Positions 8,869 to 17,419 of a stretch of 64,000 nt of DNA are shown here, one piece after another; position 1 is the first letter of the stretch, and the number at the start of each line of letters is the position of its first letter. The DNA is from SZUA-584 sp964441275. GTDB lineage: Bacteria; Bacillota; Clostridia; Christensenellales; SZUA-584. The position numbers were made by a program, and so were the translations under genes. A model generated the notes under the pieces. That model ran no database searches and was not told the DNA's origin. It saw only the letters and a list, made by a program, of their open reading frames with translations. The stretch lies in contig CAYTUG010000009.1 in assembly GCA_964441275.1 (NCBI GenBank), forward strand, positions 14,850-78,849. Reading direction: 5' to 3'.

Positions 8869-9567
8869 TTCTAAGAGAGGGCTGCTCTTTATTTTTGAAA
8901 ATTTGCGCGGAAATTTGTCGGGCGTAGATTTTTGTTTTTCTATAAGGAGAAGAGCGCCGTCTCCAACCGGTACGCTTTTTGCAGGTGCGCATGAAAGCGT
9001 ATTAATTGCGGTTACAGATTCTTCCACTTCCTGTTTGTACGATTTTCCTTTCCAAGCGCATAAAACACCTTTGTTACGCAGCAAGGGAACCGCAAGCTCA
9101 AGCAATACCGGCAAAGGCGCTAAGGCGCGGGACAACGCTATATCAAAATGTTCGCGCAAAGAAGTGCGGGCAACATCTTCAGCGCGTGCGCATATAACGT
9201 TAATGTTTAGCGCAAGCGATTGCAAAGCATCGCGCAAAAAATTTGTTTTTTTGATTGAAGAGTCAAGCAGGCTAACGTTTAAATCCGGCCGCAATATGTA
9301 AAGCGGCACGCCCGGAAATCCGGCGCCCGTGCCTATATCGATAACAGTTGCGCCGCATTCTATTTCAAGTACATTATCGAGCAACATAGCGTGAGCAAAA
9401 TGCCGCTCGGCCGAGTGGGCTTCGCCGGTGATGCGGGTTAGGTTAAGCTTTTGATTGGCGTTATAAACGAGGCGGTAATATTTTTCGCATTTCTCGAGTT
9501 GGGCTGATGAGATGTTTAGTTGCATCTGTTTGCCGAGTTTTGACAGCGTTTCAGCGAATATGCTCAT
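8854..9567 (-). CDS. rsmG: 16S rRNA (guanine527-N7)-methyltransferase RsmG
   Basis: SAM-dependent methyltransferase (237 residues) of the GidB/RsmG family that makes m7G527 in 16S rRNA. The SAM loop VIDIGTGAGFPGVPL lies near residues 70-85, with the upstream NLTRI and ERHFAHAML blocks typical of the family, and later SRALAPL. Its ATG follows the ispE stop without a gap (TGA-ATG), with GGAGGCGG upstream, so rsmG is translated from the queG-like/ispE transcript. Its usual partner genes mnmG/mnmE are not here. Confidence 0.93.
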   Translation of the reverse strand: MSIFAETLSKLGKQMQLNISSAQLEKCEKYYRLVYNANQKLNLTRITGEAHSAERHFAHAMLLDNVLEIECGATVIDIGTGAGFPGVPLYILRPDLNVSLLDSSIKKTNFLRDALQSLALNINVICARAEDVARTSLREHFDIALSRALAPLPVLLELAVPLLRNKGVLCAWKGKSYKQEVEESVTAINTLSCAPAKSVPVGDGALLLIEKQKSTPDKFPRKFSKIKSSPLLESIKP

Positions 9568-10425
9568 TCAACCGCCTCCGATCACTTCAATGCCAAAATT
9601 TTGCGGACTAAACACTCCGCACAGTTCAAAATCCCCATTTATACTATCGGCCGTATTCTGTGCTTCTTCGGGCTTTTCAAACGCCGCAAACACGGTGCTT
9701 CCCGAGCCGCTCATAAGCGCGCGCTTAGCGCCCGCATTAACAAGCGCTTTGCGGGCGTCAATAATTTCCGGGGAAATTGCCAACGCCGCGGCTGTAAGCG
9801 CGTTATCCGCATAACGCAAATATTCATTTACATCGCCTTTTAATACGGCTTGCACAACAAGTTTTGTATTAACGGGCGCATGGGTGTCATATTTGCAAAA
9901 TGCACTCGCGGTCGCTACACCACTGCGGGGTTTGACAATGCAATAATGCATAAAAGCGGCCGGAAAAAGCGGTTCTAACATTTCGCCTATTCCGGTTGCG
10001 CGCGCCGTTCCGCCCATTAGGCAAAAAGGAACGTCCGCACCTATGCGCACTGCTATTTTTGAAAGCTCTGGAGCTGTAAGCCGCGTGCCAAAAAGCTTAT
10101 CAAGGCCTATTAATACGGCTGCCGCATTGGCGCTTGCGCCCCCTAACCCGGACATCAAGGGAATGCATTTTTGAATATAAATATCCGCACCTTTTATACC
10201 GGTCTTAGAGACAAAATGTTGCAGCGCTCTGTATGCGGTGCTTTTTTTTGCATTTATCGAGCTGTTGTTAAAATATACGCGCATGTAATCGGCTTTTTTG
10301 ATAGTTACGGTATCATAAAGAGAGATGCTCTGCATTATGGTATCAATTTCATGATAACCGTCATCTCTAATGCCTTTTATATCGAGAGAGAGATTTAATT
10401 TTGCGTAGCTGCGCAGTTTAATCAT
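9568..10425 (-). CDS. ispE: 4-diphosphocytidyl-2-C-methyl-D-erythritol kinase
   Basis: GHMP-family kinase phosphorylating CDP-ME in the MEP pathway, about 285 residues. Seen: N-terminal SYAKLNLSLDIKG, the glycine-rich ATP loop PLMSGLGGASANAAA near residue 90, and the C-terminal GSGST motif. I use the ATG in TAATATG, next to the stop of the queG-like gene and giving the usual short IspE N-terminus; an ATG seven codons upstream is possible. With IspDF it covers three consecutive MEP steps in this window. Confidence 0.93.
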   Translation of the reverse strand: MIKLRSYAKLNLSLDIKGIRDDGYHEIDTIMQSISLYDTVTIKKADYMRVYFNNSSINAKKSTAYRALQHFVSKTGIKGADIYIQKCIPLMSGLGGASANAAAVLIGLDKLFGTRLTAPELSKIAVRIGADVPFCLMGGTARATGIGEMLEPLFPAAFMHYCIVKPRSGVATASAFCKYDTHAPVNTKLVVQAVLKGDVNEYLRYADNALTAAALAISPEIIDARKALVNAGAKRALMSGSGSTVFAAFEKPEEAQNTADSINGDFELCGVFSPQNFGIEVIGGG

Positions 10426-10426
10426 A

Positions 10427-11293
10427 TTAGTTTCCGTTAAGTTCATTGTAAGCCCAGTCGGCGTGCGTTTTTATCGGCTCGCACGCACTTTGCGACAGTG
10501 CGTGTAAGTTTTTTAACGCATCGCGATAATTTGTTCTTGCCGCATACAAAGCGGCTTGTGAAACAACCTTTCTTTTGCGCGCCATATTTTTGCCTATTAG
10601 ATACGACAATTTATCTGTACACGACGCCTCAAGAAGCGAATTGATAGAAAATGCATACGGCGCCTTCTTTGTTTTCCCGTTAAGAGGACAAACAGTCTGA
10701 CATTTTTCGCAGCCAATCAATTGGTAAACATCGTGCCGAAACAATTCGGGTATGAAAGAATCCGAATAACTGCGCAGACAATTTTGCAGGTTGTTAACGC
10801 CTTTCGAAGGGCACGCATTCATGCAGGCGCCACAGTGCATACAAAGAGAGCCGTCTTTTATTGGGGGATCGGGCGAAAAGGCGTTTGTAAGCACAGTCTG
10901 TATACAGATAAGAGACCCTAAATCGGGATGGTAATAAAATCCGTTATCACCTATAAACCCGCCCGAAACCAATGCCGCAGCCTTTGCATCAAGCGCGGTT
11001 GCAAGTTGAGCAAAATAGCCGCGATTTGTCAAATATGCTACAAAGTTCTTGGTGGCACTATAGCTAAAATGCGATGCTACGTAATAAGGCGATACCGGCA
11101 TCATACCTAAAGGCGCAGGTTTGGACGGACAATAAGCCTTAAACAGCACAACAGTACACGTAACTTTGTTGTAAATATCGCTATATGTTTTAGATGCAGT
11201 CTCACAAACCGGCACGTTAGGGCCGACAAATTTAATATCGTCTATTCCTATATTATGCGCATAATCAATAGCAGACGTTTTTACGCAACTCAT
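10427..11293 (-). CDS. QueG-like double 4Fe-4S cluster protein (epoxyqueuosine reductase family)
   Basis: About 288 residues. The C-terminal half holds CMHCGACMNACPSKGV and CEKCQTVCPLNG, two cysteine sets for two [4Fe-4S] clusters, as in QueG. Upstream, GGFIGDNGFYYHPDLGSLI resembles the G-[WF]-x-G-x-N motif of the cobalamin-binding domain. QueG reduces epoxyqueuosine to queuosine in tRNA using cobalamin. The N-terminal half is divergent and no DYH motif is visible, and there are no C-terminal HEAT repeats, so it may be a paralogue with another substrate. ATG at 11293 preferred; a TTG six codons upstream is possible and no strong ribosome site is seen for either. Confidence 0.62.
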   Translation of the reverse strand: MSCVKTSAIDYAHNIGIDDIKFVGPNVPVCETASKTYSDIYNKVTCTVVLFKAYCPSKPAPLGMMPVSPYYVASHFSYSATKNFVAYLTNRGYFAQLATALDAKAAALVSGGFIGDNGFYYHPDLGSLICIQTVLTNAFSPDPPIKDGSLCMHCGACMNACPSKGVNNLQNCLRSYSDSFIPELFRHDVYQLIGCEKCQTVCPLNGKTKKAPYAFSINSLLEASCTDKLSYLIGKNMARKRKVVSQAALYAARTNYRDALKNLHALSQSACEPIKTHADWAYNELNGN

Positions 11294-11359
11294 AAGCCGA
11301 TTATGACACAACGGAATATAAATAACAAACTAAAAATCAACCAAACGCCTGCATACAGG

Positions 11360-11388
11360 TTGCGTGAAAACATTTATTGTTATATAAT
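11360..11388 (+). promoter_or_regulatory. Sigma-A promoter of the 11436 lipoprotein gene
   Basis: TTGCGT, 17 bases, TATAAT (11383-11388); about 48 bases upstream of the ATG of the lipoprotein gene. Confidence 0.6.
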
Positions 11389-11435
11389 TTGCGAAAAGCC
11401 ATTTAAGCTCGTAATTAAAAGTAAGGATTTAAAGC

Positions 11436-11864
11436 ATGAAAAATAAAGAGCAAGCTATTCTATTAATTCTGTCGGTTTGTTTTTTTCTTATACTTGCTGC
11501 CTGTGGCGAAGCGGTAATAATTGAAACTTCTATCGGGAATTTTGAGTACAGCCAAGATTTTTTGCAGGAACTCGAGAGCGTTTCTTTGGATGCGGCGCTA
11601 ACCCCTGCCCAAGGGAATATATTTCTATTAATGTATCTTACCCCTGCTGAGGGTACCGAGCTTTCGTATGATTCGGCGGAACAGTATTTTCTTAACGGCA
11701 CCAAGGCGCTCTTGCAGGGAAATACTTACGATATTTACTGTGTCGCTTTCGAGCGTATAAACAAGTCTAAAGAGCGTTTGGCGTTAGTGTTTGAGGTTGA
11801 AGATAAAGACTACGCAAATAAAAGCGAACAGCCGCAGCTGATTTTGCCTTCAGTCCCAAAGTGA
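11436..11864 (+). CDS. Small predicted lipoprotein, unknown function
   Basis: 142 residues with a type II signal peptide: a short basic start, a hydrophobic stretch and the lipobox LAAC ending at residue 23. The remainder is acidic and looks like a single exported domain (ETSIGNFEYSQDF... LALVFEVEDKD), with a mature half that may be a beta-rich Ig-like fold (guess). It should be anchored on the outer face of the membrane. No family recognised. The 3' end overlaps the convergent ttcA-like gene by 15 bp. Confidence 0.7.
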   Translation: MKNKEQAILLILSVCFFLILAACGEAVIIETSIGNFEYSQDFLQELESVSLDAALTPAQGNIFLLMYLTPAEGTELSYDSAEQYFLNGTKALLQGNTYDIYCVAFERINKSKERLALVFEVEDKDYANKSEQPQLILPSVPK

Positions 11865-12560
11865 ATACTGCGCAACATTTTTGATTGCGCTCATTATCAT
11901 ATTGCGAGCGTCCGGTCTGATTTTGCAAATTTGAGAAAGCAGTTTTTTTATTTCGTTGCGTTTTGATAAACCTTCATAAATGCATGGATTTTTAAAAGCC
12001 GGTATACCGTGCCTTATTACAGCCCCTTCTATCTCATTTTCGGGCAGATATATGAAAGGCCTTATAAGCCTGATTTGCGCGCGATCAAGTGTGGTTACAG
12101 GCTTAAAGGTACGCATTCTTGCTTCGTAAAGCAAACTTAGAAGCATAGATTCAATACAATCATCGCGATGATGAGCAAAAGCGCATACAGAATATCCATG
12201 CTGTTTTACCTGTTCAAATAATTTTCCTTTACGCATTTTAGAGCACAAAGCGCATGGATTTTTTTCATTGCGTTCATACAAAACATTGGTTCCTATCTGC
12301 GTTTTTATTATGTTAAGCGGAATGCCAAGCGCAGAACAATGATCGGATATAATATCGCTTTGGTTTTCTTCAAACCCAAGATCAGCATGAAAGGCGTGTA
12401 TTTTATATTTTTTGCGCGCAAAGTTTTTATATTTATTAAGCGCAAAAAGCAATAGCATAGAATCTTTCCCGCCCGATACGCCTACGGCTATCGTATCGTT
12501 ATCGTTTATCATGCCGTGATCTTGATCGGCGCGTCTGATATGGCCTAAAATGCGCTTCAT
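11850..12560 (-). CDS. TtcA-family tRNA thiolation protein
   Basis: PP-loop ATPase (236 residues) of the TtcA/TilS superfamily. The adenylating PP-loop SGGKDS lies near residues 29-34, and CALCSKMRKGKLFE gives the CxxC pair that in TtcA helps bind an iron-sulfur cluster; a third Cys sits in CAFAHHRDDCIESML. TtcA makes 2-thiocytidine-32 in tRNA; in Firmicutes related proteins may thiolate other positions, so the exact product is inference. ATG with AAAGGAC upstream. It is divergent from the exporter gene at 12636. Confidence 0.78.
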   Translation of the reverse strand: MKRILGHIRRADQDHGMINDNDTIAVGVSGGKDSMLLLFALNKYKNFARKKYKIHAFHADLGFEENQSDIISDHCSALGIPLNIIKTQIGTNVLYERNEKNPCALCSKMRKGKLFEQVKQHGYSVCAFAHHRDDCIESMLLSLLYEARMRTFKPVTTLDRAQIRLIRPFIYLPENEIEGAVIRHGIPAFKNPCIYEGLSKRNEIKKLLSQICKIRPDARNMIMSAIKNVAQYSLWD

Positions 12561-12607
12561 AATTTAGTCCTTTATTTAAAATTAGCATTATTATACCAGC
12601 AGAGGTA

Positions 12608-12637
12608 TTGCACCCACAACCCGATTTAGTATACAAT
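12608..12637 (+). promoter_or_regulatory. Candidate promoter overlapping the first ATG of the exporter gene
   Basis: TTGCAC at 12608-12613 followed after 16 or 18 bases by TATACA or TACAAT (12630-12637). The -10 covers the ATG at 12636, so either the real start codon is further in, or this is not the promoter. Confidence 0.4.
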
Positions 12638-13124
12638 GACATCAGCAAAAAAGGCGGTTACCGAAATAGAAGAATATTTAGATTATATAATAGTGTTTTT
12701 GCTTGCCGCAATGCCTATAATAGAGTTAAAAGGGGCTATTCCTGTGGGGTTAAGCCGCGGCATTCCCGAGATTGAGTGTTTTATCATTGCGGTGATAGGC
12801 TCTGTGATTTTTTCGCCTTTTATTATTTTGCTGACCCGCCGCTTCCTTGATTGGTGTATGGGCAGTAAGATAACGTTGTTGCGCCGGTTTGGTCATTGGC
12901 AGCATAACCGCTTATTGAGAAAGGGAAGCAAAGCAACAAAATTTAGAGGGTGGCTATTGTTTTTATTCGTTGCCGTCCCATTGCCGACTACGGGTGTTTG
13001 GACAGGCTCTATGATTGCGGGGCTGTTTGATTTGCGAATGCGCACGGCTTTACCGTTGATTTTTTTGGGCAACTGTGTTGCCGGTCTGCTTGTTTGGATT
13101 ATTTGGGGCTTTGCGGTGGCGTAA
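12636..13124 (+). CDS. Small multidrug-export family membrane protein (PF06695 type)
   Basis: 162 residues with four or five hydrophobic segments. PIIELKGAIPVGLSRG near residue 27 and VAVPLPTTGVWTGSMIAGL near 110 are the conserved blocks of the COG2426 family, loosely named small multidrug exporters; the substrate is unknown. The start is uncertain: a candidate -10 box overlaps this ATG, and homologues usually begin about 15 residues later; an internal start (GTG 12693, TTG 12699 or ATG 12711) is possible. Divergent from the ttcA-like gene. Confidence 0.8.
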   Translation: MTSAKKAVTEIEEYLDYIIVFLLAAMPIIELKGAIPVGLSRGIPEIECFIIAVIGSVIFSPFIILLTRRFLDWCMGSKITLLRRFGHWQHNRLLRKGSKATKFRGWLLFLFVAVPLPTTGVWTGSMIAGLFDLRMRTALPLIFLGNCVAGLLVWIIWGFAVA

Positions 13125-13232
13125 AACAGTAAAACACTTAAATATATTAATTTGAAAAGATACCGGCCAAAGCATTTTTAATGCCGCACGTCTGCGATAG
13201 ATAATAATATTACAATCAACAGGGGGCAAAGA

Positions 13233-14363
13233 ATGAAAAGATTATTTACGTCTGAATCGGTAACCGAAGGGCATCCCGATAAAATATGCGACCAAATTAG
13301 CGACAGCGTGCTGGATGAGATTATCAGGCAGGACGCCAATGCGCGTGTGGCATGTGAAACCGCCGTAAATACAGGTCTTGTTATTGTTATGGGAGAGATA
13401 ACAACACAATGTTATGTTGATATACCCCTTATAGTTCGAAACACCGTGCGCGACATTGGCTTTACCCGTGCCAAGTACGGTTTTGACGCCGATACATGCG
13501 GAATTCTAACATCTATTGACGATCAGTCGCCCGATATTGCAATGGGCGTAAACAAGAAAGACCAAGGCGCGGGAGACCAGGGGATGATGTTTGGTTTTGC
13601 TTGCCGGGAAACGCCGGAGATGATGCCCATGCCCATAATGCTTGCGCATGGTCTTACAAAGCGGCTTTCTAAGGTGCGCAAGTGCGGACTGTTAGAATAT
13701 TTAAGGCCCGATGGCAAGGCGCAGGTTACGGTGGAGTATGAAGATAATGTACCTTTGCGTATAGAAGCCGTTGTGGTGTCCGCACAGCACGCCGAAGGCG
13801 TATCATACGAGCAGATACAATCAGATATTATGGAAAAAGTGATAAAAGAGGTGCTGCCTTTAAACCTTATTGACAGCGGCACAAAATATTTTGTAAATCC
13901 AACGGGCAGGTTCGTTGTAGGCGGGCCTGCGGGGGATTCGGGGCTTACCGGGCGTAAAATAATAGTAGACACATACGGCGGTTATGCCCGGCACGGCGGC
14001 GGCGCGCTCTCGGGCAAAGACCCAAGCAAGGTGGACAGAAGCGCGGCTTATGCTATGCGCCATATTGCGAAAAACGTTGTGGCGGCGGGGCTTGCGGAGC
14101 GTTGCGAGGTTGAGGTGGCATACGCCATAGGCGTTGCGCAGCCCGTGTCTGTGTTTGCGGAGACATTCGGCACCGGCGTTATGGACGACGAAAAGCTTTC
14201 AAAGCGCATAGCTCAAGCGTTTGATATGCGGCCGGCGGCGATAATTGAGCGGTTGGGATTAAGAACGCCGATATACCGTCAAGTAGCTTCGTACGGCCAT
14301 TTTGGCAGGTTGGATCTTGACTTGCCGTGGGAGAAGCTCGATATGGTTGATAAATTAGGCTGA
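13233..14363 (+). CDS. metK: S-adenosylmethionine synthase
   Basis: Makes SAM from methionine and ATP. The N-terminal FTSESVTEGHPDKICDQISD, the GAGDQGMMFG loop near residue 116 and GGGALSGKDPSKVDRS near 255 are MetK signatures carrying the metal and ATP ligands. Length (376) fits. ATG with AGGGGG upstream. It stands alone between the exporter gene and recD2. The roughly 110-base leader shows no SAM riboswitch that I can recognise. Confidence 0.97.
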   Translation: MKRLFTSESVTEGHPDKICDQISDSVLDEIIRQDANARVACETAVNTGLVIVMGEITTQCYVDIPLIVRNTVRDIGFTRAKYGFDADTCGILTSIDDQSPDIAMGVNKKDQGAGDQGMMFGFACRETPEMMPMPIMLAHGLTKRLSKVRKCGLLEYLRPDGKAQVTVEYEDNVPLRIEAVVVSAQHAEGVSYEQIQSDIMEKVIKEVLPLNLIDSGTKYFVNPTGRFVVGGPAGDSGLTGRKIIVDTYGGYARHGGGALSGKDPSKVDRSAAYAMRHIAKNVVAAGLAERCEVEVAYAIGVAQPVSVFAETFGTGVMDDEKLSKRIAQAFDMRPAAIIERLGLRTPIYRQVASYGHFGRLDLDLPWEKLDMVDKLG

Positions 14364-14519
14364 ACAATATCAGCTTGTTAAGCTGTAAACTTTCTTAAAT
14401 AAAAATGCACAGCTGAAAAAACAGCCGGAAAGAGCGGAATCGATTTTCGCTTCTTTTGCGACAAATTCTATTGCTTGTGGTACAATAACATTCAAATAAC
14501 AAACAAATTTGAGGCGCGG

Positions 14520-16760
14520 ATGACAAGTATTGAAGGCACTGTGCTGCAAGTCAATTTTCGAAACGATGAAAACGGCTGGACGGTGCTTGAAATTGATTTT
14601 AACGGTGCGTTGACCACTGCGGTGGGATGTTTACCGTATATTCATGAGGGCGAATATGTTCGCCTGTTTGGCGCTTGGACGGAGCATAAAATTTATGGCC
14701 GCCAGTTCTCGGTTAAAACGGTGCAAACGAGCCTTCCGAACACCAAAGAATCAATAAGCATGTTTCTTGCAAGCGGGCTAATAAAAGGCGTGGGCGAAGT
14801 GCTTGCGCAGCGCATTGCAGACGCTTTTGGCGAGCACACATTTGAGGTTATAGAAAACAGCCCCGAACTTTTGGCGCAGATTAAGGGTATTAGCAAAAGG
14901 TTGTCGCTTAGCATAGCGGAAAGCTTTGCGGAGCATGTGGGCATCAGGCAAGTTGTGATTGAGCTTCAAAACATCGGCCTGTCTGTTAAGCAGGCTTTTC
15001 GTGCGATTGAAAAATACGGAGCTCTCGCCCCAACTTTAATTCGAGATAATCCGTATCGTATGATAGACGACATTGCGGGCATAGGTTTTGAGCGCGCCGA
15101 TAGGATTGCGGGCGCAATAGGCATAGAAAAAACGTCGCCTTTTAGGATTGACACCGGCATCAAGCACGAGCTTTTATGCGCCATGAACAGCGGGCACACA
15201 TGTTTACCGCGTCAAGAGCTTATCCGCCGGGCGGCAAAAACGCTCGGAATCAACGAAACTTTAATTGAAGCGCGCATATCGTCGCTTACGCTGTCCGAAC
15301 AGATTGCGCAAAAGTTTATTGCGGGAACCCCCGCGGTGTTTCATATTGCCGCCTATATTACGGAATCCGATGTAGCGGTTAGGCTGTATACGCTCTCTTT
15401 GAGCAAGCCGCGCATACCGGTAAAAGACGCTGCGCATGCATATGAGCGCTATATCGGGAGTGAGCAGCTTTCGGAAGAGCAGGAACGAGCGGTGTTAACC
15501 GCACTGTCGGGGCAGGTTACGGTAATTACGGGGGGCCCGGGCACGGGCAAAACGACAATAATCAAAACCATTTTAAGCATATTCGAGCAATGCGGTATTA
15601 CAACCGCGCTTTGCGCGCCCACAGGCAGGGCGGCAAAACGCATAGAGCAATCAACCGGCCGCGAGGCAAAAACTATACATAGGCTTTTAGAATACGGGGT
15701 GGGCATACAAGAGGATTTCGACAATTCGGCACGTTTTATACGCAACGAAGACAATACGCTTGAGGCGGAGGCTGTTATTGTAGACGAGGCTTCCATGATA
15801 GATATCTTTTTGATGCGTGCGCTGTTGCGCGCAATGCCCGAAGGCGCGCGCTTAGTAATAGTTGGCGATGCGGACCAACTTCCTTCGGTGGGGCCGGGGA
15901 ATGTACTGCGGGACATAATAGCGAGCGGGGCTTTTGCCGTTTCACATCTGACTAAGTTTTATCGCCAGAAGGAAGGGGGCAGCATAGTTGAAAATGCGCA
16001 CAGGGTTAACGGCGGGGAGCTGCCGGTGCTATATTTAACCGGAGATTTTGTTTTTATACCCGAAGATGACCCCGAAGAGATTATAGAGCGTGTTAAAAGC
16101 ATACTTAGGCAGCAAGAGATTGTTCAAAAATATGATGTGTTGGAGCATACGCAAATACTGTGCCCGATAAAAAGAGGGGTGCTTGGGGTCTACAATCTAA
16201 ATATGCGGCTAAGAGAAATGCTTAACCCGCGTTTAGCGTCTAAGCCTGAGGTTCAGGTTGGGGATACGCTTTTTCGTGAAGGCGATAAAGTTATGCAGAC
16301 CAAAAACAACTATGAAATGGAATGGTTTTATTCAGACGAAAAGCAATTTTACAGTAAAGGCACAGGCGTGTTTAACGGTGATTTGGGACGCATAATCAGC
16401 ATTGATAACGATCTTAAGCAAACTACTGTGCGCTTTGACGGGAACAGGGACGCCGTTTATACTATTTCGGAATTAGAACAGCTTGAACATGCATATGCGG
16501 TCACGGTGCATAAATCGCAGGGGAGCGAGTTTCCCGTAGTTATATTGCCTCTAATGTCGGGGGGAGGCCATTTTTTAACCCGGAATTTACTTTATACAGC
16601 TCTGACAAGGGCGATGGAAAAAGTGATAATAGTCGGGCTTAAAAGCACTATAGAATATATGGTAAACAACAATAAGATAAGGGGCAGATACACCACGCTT
16701 GACCATGAGATAACGGACCTAAAACAAGTTTTGGGGGCGGTTCAAAATGGGGGCGCTTAA
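14520..16760 (+). CDS. recD2: RecD2-type DNA helicase
   Basis: Superfamily 1B 5'-3' helicase of 746 residues. An OB-like N-terminus (VLQVNFRNDENGWTVLEI) and helix-hairpin-helix region precede the Walker A loop ITGGPGTGKTT near residue 345; VDEASMID is Walker B, GDADQLPSVGPG motif III, and YAVTVHKSQGSEF with LYTALTRA the C-terminal motifs. RecD2 works outside RecBCD, in repair and replication-fork functions. Start at the ATG behind GAGGCG (14520). comF overlaps its end by 14 bp. Confidence 0.95.
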   Translation: MTSIEGTVLQVNFRNDENGWTVLEIDFNGALTTAVGCLPYIHEGEYVRLFGAWTEHKIYGRQFSVKTVQTSLPNTKESISMFLASGLIKGVGEVLAQRIADAFGEHTFEVIENSPELLAQIKGISKRLSLSIAESFAEHVGIRQVVIELQNIGLSVKQAFRAIEKYGALAPTLIRDNPYRMIDDIAGIGFERADRIAGAIGIEKTSPFRIDTGIKHELLCAMNSGHTCLPRQELIRRAAKTLGINETLIEARISSLTLSEQIAQKFIAGTPAVFHIAAYITESDVAVRLYTLSLSKPRIPVKDAAHAYERYIGSEQLSEEQERAVLTALSGQVTVITGGPGTGKTTIIKTILSIFEQCGITTALCAPTGRAAKRIEQSTGREAKTIHRLLEYGVGIQEDFDNSARFIRNEDNTLEAEAVIVDEASMIDIFLMRALLRAMPEGARLVIVGDADQLPSVGPGNVLRDIIASGAFAVSHLTKFYRQKEGGSIVENAHRVNGGELPVLYLTGDFVFIPEDDPEEIIERVKSILRQQEIVQKYDVLEHTQILCPIKRGVLGVYNLNMRLREMLNPRLASKPEVQVGDTLFREGDKVMQTKNNYEMEWFYSDEKQFYSKGTGVFNGDLGRIISIDNDLKQTTVRFDGNRDAVYTISELEQLEHAYAVTVHKSQGSEFPVVILPLMSGGGHFLTRNLLYTALTRAMEKVIIVGLKSTIEYMVNNNKIRGRYTTLDHEITDLKQVLGAVQNGGA

Positions 16761-17385
16761 TACCGTATTTCCCGATATTCCGGTTTGTGTTGTATGCGGA
16801 ATTGAAAAAGGGGTTGTCTCTCATACTTGTGCCAAGTGTTCCGATTCGCTCGAGCGGCTAAAAGCCGGGTGCATAAAAACGCAAGGATTAACGGCGCTTG
16901 TATCCTACCGGTACGAATGCGAAGCCGAAAGCTTAATTAAAAAGTATAAATATGATGGGGCAAGGTGGCTGAGCGCGTTTATAGCAAACAGTATAATGCG
17001 CACGGTCTTTGACGCGCATACAGAGTTTGATTTTATCTGTAATGTCCCGCTGCACAAGAAGAAACGCGCAAGCAGAGGCTTTGACCAGTCAGAGCTGATT
17101 GCGGCGCATTTAGCGCAATATACGGCAAAGCCCTATGTAAAGACGCTGGACAGGGTGCGCAATACGCCCACTCAAACAAAGTTAAGCATTCGGCAAAGGC
17201 AAAGCAATGTGGAAGGCGCATTTTCAGCGAATGCAATAAATGGGCATGTTTTGCTTATTGACGATGTGATAACCACCGGCGCAACCGTTGCGGAGTGTGC
17301 AAAGGCGCTTATGAAAGCGGGTGCAAAAAGCGTTAAGGCTGCTGCATTTGCTTATGCTAAGATAAGCAATGCGACAACAAATTAA
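16747..17385 (+). CDS. comFC: ComF family protein (zinc ribbon and phosphoribosyltransferase fold)
   Basis: 212 residues. An N-terminal CVVCGIEKG...CAKC zinc ribbon precedes a phosphoribosyltransferase domain whose PRPP loop is VLLIDDVITTGATVAEC near residue 165. ComFC-type proteins are needed for DNA uptake in competent bacteria, but the family is also widespread in species with no known competence. It overlaps recD2 by 14 bp and the aminotransferase follows within about 35 bases, suggesting one operon. Confidence 0.88.
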   Translation: MGALNTVFPDIPVCVVCGIEKGVVSHTCAKCSDSLERLKAGCIKTQGLTALVSYRYECEAESLIKKYKYDGARWLSAFIANSIMRTVFDAHTEFDFICNVPLHKKKRASRGFDQSELIAAHLAQYTAKPYVKTLDRVRNTPTQTKLSIRQRQSNVEGAFSANAINGHVLLIDDVITTGATVAECAKALMKAGAKSVKAAAFAYAKISNATTN

Positions 17386-17419
17386 GCAGTACAGACTTAA
17401 AAAAAGGAAGAGAACGATT

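Noticed and set aside
13125..13232. SAM riboswitch upstream of metK
   Set aside because: The ~110-base leader shows none of the conserved SAM-I, SAM-II or SAM-III core sequences.
13523..13972. 149-codon minus-strand frame inside metK
   Set aside because: Shadow of a highly conserved gene with no independent start signals.
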